Source of the DNA: Limanda limanda
Taxonomy: Eukaryota; Chordata; Actinopteri; Pleuronectiformes; Pleuronectidae
Assembly: GCF_963576545.1 (NCBI RefSeq)
Contig: NC_083656.1
Location: 10,921,393-10,985,392 of the forward strand
Length of the DNA: 64,000 bases
Direction: 5' to 3'
Shown here: positions 53,112 to 64,000 of the stretch, one piece after another
Numbering within the stretch: the first letter of the stretch is position 1
Layout: the number at the start of each line of letters is the position of its first letter
Position numbers and translations under genes: made by a program
The notes under the pieces: model-generated
Seen by the model: only the letters and a program-made list of their open reading frames with translations
Database searches by the model: none
Told to the model about the DNA's origin: nothing

Positions 53112-53687
53112 CACTGGAGAAGCTTTACTCTCAAGCTTCTCGCTTACACCAGCCATTGTAGGGACCTGGAGGAATGTGAAGTGGTGTCCTGTGTCCTGTG
53201 TCGTCTCCGTTTGTGTTATTATACTTTGATTGAATTTTACATCCTCTTGTCAGATGGAAAGGTAATAGAGAGAACATTGAAATGCGATATGACAATATGA
53301 TTTTGACGACGTGATTTTGCAACTCGTTTCCAGTGACATCTTCCAAGAATTTGTTAACTCTTCCGAATCGACTTAACTTGATACTGACATAGATTTTATA
53401 ATGACAAAAGCAAGTTTGCAATAAAAACATTGACACTTAAGCGTGAGAGTCACTTTCCATGGAGGGGAAGCCAAATGTCTTTATCTGGTAATGTTTATTG
53501 TAAACACACGCACTTCACAGGTCATTAGATTGATTTCCTGGAGACTCCATCTGACCTTAAAAACTGTTACTACTTGAATAATCCTTAAAACATGTCTTCA
53601 GCTTGAAATTCAATGATTCACTTTCTGGGGAGTTACTCTTTGTTCCACAAGAAAGACAAGTCCCCATAATGTGACAAAAACATCAGT

Positions 53688-53760
<73 letters not shown>

Positions 53761-54340
53761 TTAAAAAAAATTGAATGTTAAATGACTGAGAAAACATTAA
53801 AAATTCCCAAGGGTAAAAATAAAATCAACAAAAGGCAGAGGTCGCCTGTTATTCAGTCATCTTTAGGCTTAAAATGTCATCGAATAGAAGTTAAATGTTC
53901 ATGAGTTTCATATGCATGTGCTTTATTTTATATCACTTTGAATATTCAGATGATTTAAATGGAATTCATCTTAATTTTTACATGTTTATATTTTGTTAAT
54001 TGTTTTATGTTGTGTGCAACCCGGCTGCCGTAGGTTAATTCACTTTTATCTGATGAGTTGTGGAGAAAACCTTGTGTCAGCACCGGAAAGCGTCTGACCC
54101 GGTTCTGACTGCGGCCTCCTAATCTTGCCAAGTCAGCGAGAAGCAAGGGCGCAAACACATTTCTCTTGGCACAGCACAGGGCCACGCCTGAAAACCATCC
54201 AGCAGGAATGGCAACCATCAGCCCATGTTTGGCCGATCAACTGACCTCATTCTTGCCCGTCAACACCTGATGGAAGTGTCAGTTGATGTGAGTCATGTGC
54301 ATTGGCCGTATTAAAAAACAAAGACATTCCACAGGCTGAA
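53112..54340. other. Intergenic, paralogous flank and (CA)n
   Basis: 53,120-53,245 aligns with 31,028-31,150 (TTACACCAGCCATTGTAGGGAC). A (CA)n of about 66 bases lies at 53,693-53,758. The remainder to the hrc 3' end shows nothing identifiable. Confidence 0.6.
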
Positions 54341-54354
54341 ACAAAATACACAAC

Positions 54355-54360
54355 TTTATT
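54355..54360 (-). terminator. hrc: hrc polyadenylation signal candidate
   Basis: The minus strand reads CCAAATAAAGTTG, with AATAAA 1.3 kb beyond the hrc stop codon. It would give a long 3' UTR (54,340-55,681), consistent with the absence of other genes in that interval. Confidence 0.5.
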
Positions 54361-55681
54361 TGGACAGCTGAGTAGATGCATTTATAAAGGAGTTACAGTT
54401 ATTGCCATAAGGTGATCCATACTTGTGAATACATGCACATTAATAAAAGCTACAAATTAAAGTGCACGTAGCATTAAAAAAGCTAATTAGAAGTCACGTG
54501 ATCGACTTGTTATATGAGACAACCTTTTAAAGGTAAGCAGAAATTTATTATCAAGTGAGAGTCACAGCAGCATGAAATATAAAATTGTATCGTAACATGT
54601 TGCAAAGTCATATGAGGTATCCTGAGAAGTTTCCTATTCTTTTATATTTACATTAATTTTCATCTATTTAGTGTGTCAATACAGACTCCCGCCACAAGAC
54701 AGGCCCACAAATATTTCTTGCTCAGCTAAAGTTGTTTTACAATAACGTTCCTACAAAAAACATATGAATAAATCATAGCCTTATAGAAATACTGTATTTT
54801 GCATTGAAAATACACAAAATCTCAGGTCATTAAATGAAATTCTACAAAATGACTATTGCAGCTTTTAGTAAAAATTGAAACTTGAGCCGTCAGATTCAGG
54901 GCGTGCAGCCAGAGAGCGCCGATCCTGGTCGCCGTACCTCTTGTGACCACAGGAGGACTCTAAAGGGGGCTAGTCTCAAGGGTTGCTCAAAGAAGAGAGG
55001 AAAAGGTCCTGCAGAAATAAAGGTCAGAGCAGAGTCAGAGTGTGTGCTGACCTGAGGCCTGTTACACGAATCAACAGCAGCGTACTTCACTAAAATCAGT
55101 CCACCCGTATAATCCGTACAACAAGTCTGGTTCTCACGGGCTGTGAACATGTGTGTAAAAATAGACGGAGGTGATAAGAACGAGGAACAAAATCAAAGCC
55201 ATAAATAAAGTCAGGCAGGAGGAGAGGAGAGTGAATGCTGACGTACTTACGTAATAACGACAGACGAGTGAATTGTAAAGAGTTTAATTGTGACATAATT
55301 AAATTAGAACAGACACTCTAGTTAAGATGAGAGGGAGTGCATGTGCGGTTAAACTGGTTCAACTGGTTCAAATGTTGATTCATATTTATGGGAAACAGAG
55401 GGTGGAACATTATTCCTGACGAACTAGTTCCGAGTAAAAAGCACAGTTCTGTCAGAATCTAATAAAATCCCTTCAATCAAAAAACTAAGCCATAGTATTT
55501 ATCATGTATATACCCTCTGTTTGTGGAAAATCTGACTATAATTTATTTGTCCCTTTATCGTAAAGAGTTTTGTCCCTGTCAGGATCCCTTATCACTGTAG
55601 TGATAAGGGAATCCTGCTCCATAGCACAGGCCTCTGCTGCTGTTGTGTCCCTAAATGTGGGTTGTGAGAAAATGCAGAAAC

Positions 55682-58477
55682 TCACTGAAAGAGGGACCCG
55701 GTCAGCTCATCCACAAGGCCGCCTGCAATACACACAGATATTAATAATTCAATAGAATCTCACAAACATTGGTGGGGGCACTATTTGACTAATAACTGCC
55801 GGTGTTTACCTGGAGAGCAAATGGTGTCGCACAGAATGGGGCAGAGGTAGCAGGACGAGCATCCCTGCAGGAAAAAAACAGTGTGAGCACACAAGGAGGC
55901 TGTGGTCATGATGAAGTGTGGTGGGTTATTTCTGAGGAGGTAGGAACTTACCTGACAGTGATTGCAGTGGTCTGACTCGTCTCCCTCCTCACATGGGCAC
56001 TTGGCGCATCTACCGGAGCAGTGCTAGCAGGAGAAACACACACACACAGTGCACAGTTGTGTTAATTACCTCAACTAGAATCGGACCATTAAAGGCTCGT
56101 ACTCCCATCTCTTCGTTTTACCTGGCAGATGGAGCACACGCTGCACATAGAGCCAGAGCGGAAATGCAGCAAGTCAGAGACGGCGTCCGCGTCAGCCTGG
56201 GCCTCTGCTACGACGTCTTCATGCTCATCTAAAGTCAGCAAGGTCAACAAGTTTTAATATTGGACAATTATTGCAGATATCTTGCATCAGTGTGAACATA
56301 TCGAATCAAAAAGGAAACCGCAGAGCCAAAATGCCAAAATAGGTTCTTGAAAATATCCCGCTCGGTAAGTATCTTAGCCGCAGTCCTTCAAAAGAACATA
56401 CCCTAGGGATCTCAATCAATATATGTTACATTATGGGTTTATGTTCAAGGTGGTTGCCTCACAGCAAGCAGGTTCCTAGTTCGAATCCCTGTCTGTATGT
56501 TCTCCTCGTGTCTGGTTGGGTTCCTCCCAAACACACCTAGATTGAGGTTGGGTTATTTGGAGACTCTAAATGTGTCTCCAACTGTGAATGTAAGAGTGAA
56601 TCACCAGTTTGTTGCACCTGTGTTACGATTGGTGGTGTTCAGGGTGTTCCCCCCCTCTCACCCAATGGCAGCTGGGATTGGCTCCAGCCTCTGACCCCAC
56701 CCACCCATAACCCTCAGCTTATACAAGTGGTATAGATAATGGATGGACAGGTTTATGTTCATCTCCTAAATGTCAATATCTATTTCCAAGTCTATCTAAG
56801 TCTATTCTTGGCCGGCTTCATGTAAACCTTCGGCAAAGATCATGAGATCAAATTATTGGTGTCAGGTTGTAGGTGTGAGGTTATGTTAAAGGCGAATCGG
56901 ATTCAATTTTGTAATGATCCAGCAGAACAGTTTGTAACATTGAGGACGAGACACGTGTCAGATAAAAGCATGGGGACAAAATGTACAAATCAGGAAGAGT
57001 AAAACTAACTTTGTGCGCATGTATAACATAAATAACAGTATGAACGCTTTGTAGTGTTTTTGCCCTTTTCTGTCCCAAAATAGCCAAATTGGCTCAACAA
57101 AAGGAACGAATGGTTGAGATACTGCCCGGTGCCACACAGCTACCACACAGATAAACCCTTCTATTTTAGGACTGATATGTGTCACACTGTCACACACTGT
57201 TCTCACAGTGGCTTTAACAATGTCAGAGAATAAACTCAAGTATACGGGAGGAATAACACGGCACATTCAGAAACTGAAAAGAAGGCTTTGAAAGTTGGAA
57301 ATCCGATGACAGATGAAGTTATGAGGGCCTTGCTGGATCTTTCAAACTGAAGGACTTCGGTGTTCTCTCTGTGCGTCAGTTTGTTTTCCAGGTTTGAAAC
57401 ATCGCACACGATGATCTGAAAACCTGGTGCACGTCTGTCTGAAATGTTGAAACTTGAGTTTTGAAAGGTCGCCTCTTTATTTTGAAACTTCGCAGACGTA
57501 TTGTCGAGACACATTTGCAAGCTTGTGAATCTCATGACTTTTTGAAGATCAGGATCCAGGGATGAATGGACATTTGCTCCTGACCTATTATACATCTGTT
57601 TTTAGATTTTTCAAACATCAAGTTTCAACTTCTCAAAACCTTTTTCCAGTTTCAGAACATGTCATGATATTCATTTCATACTTGAGTCAACGTTTACTCA
57701 AAGAAAAATAACAATTTGTCACATTTGATACTAAATTTGTGACTTGTTTTGTTTCATTCTCCTTAGGATCTGTTTAATAAATCGAAAAATTAAAAAGGTG
57801 TATATACCATCATCATCCTCTTCCGCAGCTACCGCCTCTCCTTCGGTTGCCTCGTCTTCCTCAGCATCCTCTTCTTCTGCTGTATCATCCTCATCTTCAT
57901 CATCCTCGTCATCATCCTCCTCAGCTGCTGCCTCTTCCACCTGCTCATCATCATCGTGATCCTTTTCTTCATCATCATCTACCTCATCTGCAGCCTCATC
58001 CTCATCCTCACCATCCCCCTCCTCCTCTTCAGCAGCCTCCTCTTCCTCAACTGCAGCCTTTTCCTCCTCCTCATCATCATCTTCCTCCTCTTCCTCCTCC
58101 TCCTCATCATCATCTTCCTCCTCCTCCTCATCATCCTCTTCCTCGGCTGCCACCTCATCATCCTCCTCTTCTTCGGTATCATCCTCCTCTTCCTCGTCTG
58201 CAGCCTCTTCATCTTCTTCTTCCTCAGCTGCCTCCTCTTCCTCATCGTCTGATTCCTCTTCACCTTCCTCTCCTTCTACCTCTTCTTCTTCCTCAATAGC
58301 ACCACCATCGCTATCAATGGTTTCGCCCTCCTCTGCCACAACCTCATCGTTTCTGGCATAGAGGTCGGCCTCTGCTTCGGCCACGTTCTGGGCACTAACT
58401 ACCCCGGAGAGTGGCAGCTGGGATGAGCACAGGAGCACCAGCAGGAGTCCTAGTACCCAACTCTTCAATGAGGCCAT
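55682..58477 (-). CDS. hrc: HRC-like reticulum calcium-binding protein, acidic form
   Basis: Likely sarcoplasmic/endoplasmic reticulum lumenal protein binding calcium with low affinity and high capacity. Coding exons: 57808-58477, 56122-56228, 55952-56023, 55810-55864, 55682-55722; GT-AG; 314 aa. The start ATG at 58,477 has a good context (CCAAGATGG). A signal peptide (KSWVLGLLLVLLCSSQLPL) is followed by about 190 residues of nearly pure Glu, Asp and Ala. The C-terminal third is Cys-rich: SMCSVCSICQHCSGRCAKC, then CNHCQGCSSCYLCPILCD, then ICSPGGLVDELTGSLFQ. That tail resembles the Cys-rich end of vertebrate HRC as I remember it, and the neighbour is trpm4, as in mammals (HRC next to TRPM4). 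Histidines are scarce, unlike the His-rich repeats of mammalian HRC. Identity therefore rests on the tail, the signal peptide and synteny. Confidence 0.72.
56430..56750 (+). repeat. SINE-like teleost interspersed repeat with tRNA B-box
   Basis: It contains GGTTGCCTCACAGCAAGCAGG, then the polymerase III B-box-like TAGTTCGAATCCC, TGTTCTCCTCGTGTCTG, GGGTTCCTCCCAAACACACC, GGAGACTCTAAATG, TGGCAGCTGGGATTGGCTCCAGCC, and ends GGTATAGATAATGGATGGAC. This layout is highly repeated in fish genomes. It sits in hrc intron 1. Confidence 0.7.
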
Positions 58478-58499
58478 CTTGGAAGATTTACACAACTCT

Positions 58500-60330
58500 T
58501 AGAAGCAAAAGAAAAAAATCTATTCTGGAGGTACGTCTCCAACCCCGGTTCTTCCACCAAAAAACAAAACAACAACAAAAAAGCTAAAAATCCACTGCAG
58601 ACAAGAGGGAGCTGCAGAAAATGCCGGAAACGATCTCAGGTCTTTGGTCCACGCTGCAGAGAGAAGGGGTGAGGAGGGCCGTGCTCAAAGCGACAGAGCA
58701 GTGTGTGCCAGTCTGGAGCCGGTGAACACAGAGGACACAGTGGAAACACACAGCTGGGTGTGGGGCGTTTGGTTATGTGGCTGCTTGTGCATGAGTGACA
58801 GAGGCACATGTGTGGGAAGAATGCTCCTGATGCCTTTAACACAGTGTATTGGAGAGGGGGGGGGCCGTATGGCATTTGGGGAAGGGGGGCGGGTAAGGTT
58901 GAGAGGGAGGGGTACATTTATAATTGCTGACATTAAATATTTTAGTATAACAATTGTAGGCCCATACAGTACATATATAAATATATACTGTGCATGCAGT
59001 ATGGTCATGGGACAGATTACGCATGTCCTGCAAATGTCCACACGTCTGCTATTTATTACTTTTGTTTAATTTACCCATCTATTTCTTTTCATCAAGACTC
59101 ATGAATTATTCCCTAAGAAAACTGTGAAAGAAAACTTGCAATGTTAAGCATCCATGCATCTGCATCCTTCCACCAAGTTTTAAGGAAATCTATTTGGTTG
59201 TTTTTAGTGAAAGCTTGCAGACCTTAGCCGAGGTAAATACACTATGACTCATATGTGCGGCAGGACACAAAAGTTCCCTTGAATTCAATCAAGCTGCACA
59301 CTCATGGATATTTGTCACCTAATTATATTTTCTTTTATCGAGAGCAATGAATTATACCCTGGGAATTCACTGAAAATATGCCATGTACTGTTTATTGCAA
59401 TGTTAAAGAAAGGGATATAATAATTTCCTGGATCCACATCTTTGTCCGGCTCCATGCAAAATAAAACTGGTTGTTCTTGGCCTGCGTCACATCCTTCCAC
59501 TTACTTTCAAGAAAATTGGTTCCCATAGTTTTTTGCATAATCCTGCTAAAAGTCATAGAAACGGCAATAAAAACATAACCTCCTCGGTGGAAGGAAATCG
59601 AATTAATGATTTCACAGTAAATTAATTGAGGAAAATCAGGTGGCATTCACACACCAACAGCAACCTTTGCTGCATCAGCACAATAAAAATATTTAGGGAT
59701 CACAAAGTTCACCCATACACCCCACTCCTCTGTAACTCAATCTAATGTAAAAGCTGCTTGAAACTCTGGACTGCATGTGCCACAAAGGGCCTATTGCACA
59801 CTGACCCATAAGAGTGACAGCATGATGTATGGAATGGATGCAAATAGAAGGAAATGGAGATGATGGGAGTCCCTGTCCCATACGCCGTGTTCTAGAAGAA
59901 CCGACATGAGCAGCTGACATTCCACAGAAATGGTTTTACACTTGAATGATTTTACTCCAGGGTTGCTATTGAGACAAAGAGAAACAAACTTTAATGTCAG
60001 GAGCATGAAATGTGTGAAACGAGGAGCGTCCACATTAAACAAAATGGGGTACAGTCATCGGCAGTGACATAACATGATCACGTAACATGGTGGCAAGTTT
60101 GCACATGCATCCGTCACGCAACGAGAGAAGTGCGACGCCAGAAAGTGATGACACCACCTCTCTCTCTCTGTCTGTGTGTGTGTGAGGCGCTTGTGTGACT
60201 GACAGGTGGCCCGGTCGGCTATTTACAGTAAAGGCTCTTTCAATAGCCCTGCTCCACTATGTGACCTTCAGTCGAGTGCTGGCAAACTGAAACTAAGCAC
60301 CATACAGAAAAGAAACACTACACGTGATTT
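58500..60330. other. Intergenic between hrc and trpm4
   Basis: No gene is recognised. It includes two copies of the CCTCC-ending interspersed repeat family (59,156-59,235; 59,487-59,605). The hrc promoter should lie just above 58,500, but no clear TATA was identified. Confidence 0.5.
59487..59605 (+). repeat. Interspersed repeat, same family as 1,128
   Basis: CATCCTTCCAC.TACTTTCAAG followed by TTTTTTGCATAATCCTGCT, then CATAACCTCCTCGGTGGAAGG, the family's typical 3' end. A more diverged partial copy lies at 59,156-59,235. Confidence 0.6.
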
Positions 60331-60338
60331 CTCCAGTT

Positions 60339-60344
60339 TTTATT
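60339..60344 (-). terminator. trpm4: trpm4 polyadenylation signal candidate
   Basis: The minus strand reads CTTAATAAAAACTGG, with AATAAA about 470 bases past the trpm4 stop codon. Confidence 0.5.
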
Positions 60345-60604
60345 AAGATTAAAATCAACTATAACTAAATACAAAAGTAAAACAATGTACCCCTCTAAAC
60401 AGTATTATTAATTTCACTGTAATGATTCAAAACTCTATAAAAACCTTAAAAACAGAATAAGCCATAAAACTTTAACACAAATGCCAAATTAAATACATAA
60501 AATATCTCCTACCGCATTATATATACAAGCACTTGACTTTGGCATTACAATGAGATGAATTACATATTAAAACGTAACGTTTTCCATTAAATCTGTACTG
60601 TAAC

Positions 60605-60608
<4 letters not shown>

Positions 60609-60692
<84 letters not shown>
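60609..60692 (+). repeat. (TC)n microsatellite in trpm4 3' UTR
   Basis: About 84 bases of CT repeat, read as (GA)n on the trpm4 sense strand, between the stop codon (60,812) and the candidate polyadenylation signal (60,339). Confidence 0.9.
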
Positions 60693-60693
<1 letters not shown>

Positions 60694-60811
60694 AGGCAGG
60701 AACCACTGAGAATCTTTGCTAAATGAATCCAGTGTTGAACACGGCAGAAGAGCAGCAAGACTGGTCTTTCACTGACCATGTGGAGCAAGTGAACGCACCG
60801 GCCAGGCTGAA

Positions 60812-63865
<3,054 letters not shown>

Positions 63866-64000
63866 CTACAGGCACAGAGTGAAGCAAAACAAACTGTGGT
63901 AACAGCGACACCCAGTGGCTAGTTGGTAAAATAACAACATGTGCATATTTTGAATGCTGAAATGCTTTTCCATGTCTTACACATCCTAATATACAGTATA

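Noticed and set aside
52569..53300. Arg/Pro/Gly-rich open frames near 52.6-53.3 kb
   Set aside because: They lie in the GC-rich interior of the non-autonomous hAT element and cross its border; no transposase motif.
57744..58299. Plus-strand Ser-, Leu- and Pro-rich frames opposite hrc exon 1
   Set aside because: Antisense shadows of the Glu/Asp-rich hrc coding exon, which has a signal peptide, a start context and downstream exons.

Overview
This looks like a chromosomal window from a ray-finned fish, most likely a percomorph teleost. The evidence is compact split vertebrate genes with GT-AG introns, many CA/GA/CAT microsatellites, hAT-, MITE-, SINE- and LINE-type repeats of kinds common in teleosts, and the vertebrate HRC-TRPM4 gene pair. 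There is no bacterial or organellar content, and no tRNA or rRNA gene was recognised.

Layout, left to right. (1) 1-9,115: the 5' half of timp2 on the minus strand (exons 1-3; later exons lie left of the window), with a 6.5-kb first intron. (2) 9,240-14,700: intergenic repeats, including an hAT-type element (9,674-10,920) carrying a decayed histone H3 fragment, a long (CA)n, and about 550-bp tandem units each followed by a (CAT)n array. (3) 14,700-21,700: a complete ten-coding-exon mmp25 gene on the plus strand (GPI-anchored MT6-type matrix metalloproteinase). (4) 21,800-50,930: a carbonic anhydrase 4-like cluster, all on the minus strand. Two single-domain genes (24,408-26,623 and 33,248-36,052; 313 aa each) are close tandem duplicates. 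A third gene (42,043-50,617) has 15 coding exons in one continuous frame and encodes two complete carbonic anhydrase domains behind one signal peptide (566 aa). (5) 50,930-54,340: intergenic, with a 781-bp non-autonomous hAT element. (6) 54,350-58,477: an hrc-like gene, minus strand, encoding a secretory-pathway protein with a very acidic tract and a Cys-rich tail. (7) 60,339-64,000: the 3' part of trpm4, minus strand (pore to C-terminus); its 5' exons lie right of the window.

The tandem CA duplication explains much of the mid-window. The 5' and 3' flanks of the two single-domain genes align with each other, and each serves as a natural empty site for later insertions: a 3-kb 5'-truncated L1-type LINE with a 14-bp target duplication beside copy 2, and an endogenous-retrovirus RNase H fragment, itself split by a TA-flanked MITE, beside copy 1. 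Flanks at 30.9 kb and 52.2 kb are also paralogous, and the second holds the hAT insertion.

Functionally, TIMP2 and MMP25 are an inhibitor and a protease of extracellular matrix turnover. The CA genes encode secreted or surface enzymes for CO2/bicarbonate exchange. HRC (reticulum calcium buffer) and TRPM4 (calcium-activated cation channel) both belong to calcium handling. The most novel-looking item is the two-domain carbonic anhydrase. All exon models are read by eye from splice signals, frame and family motifs; no alignment or transcript search was run.
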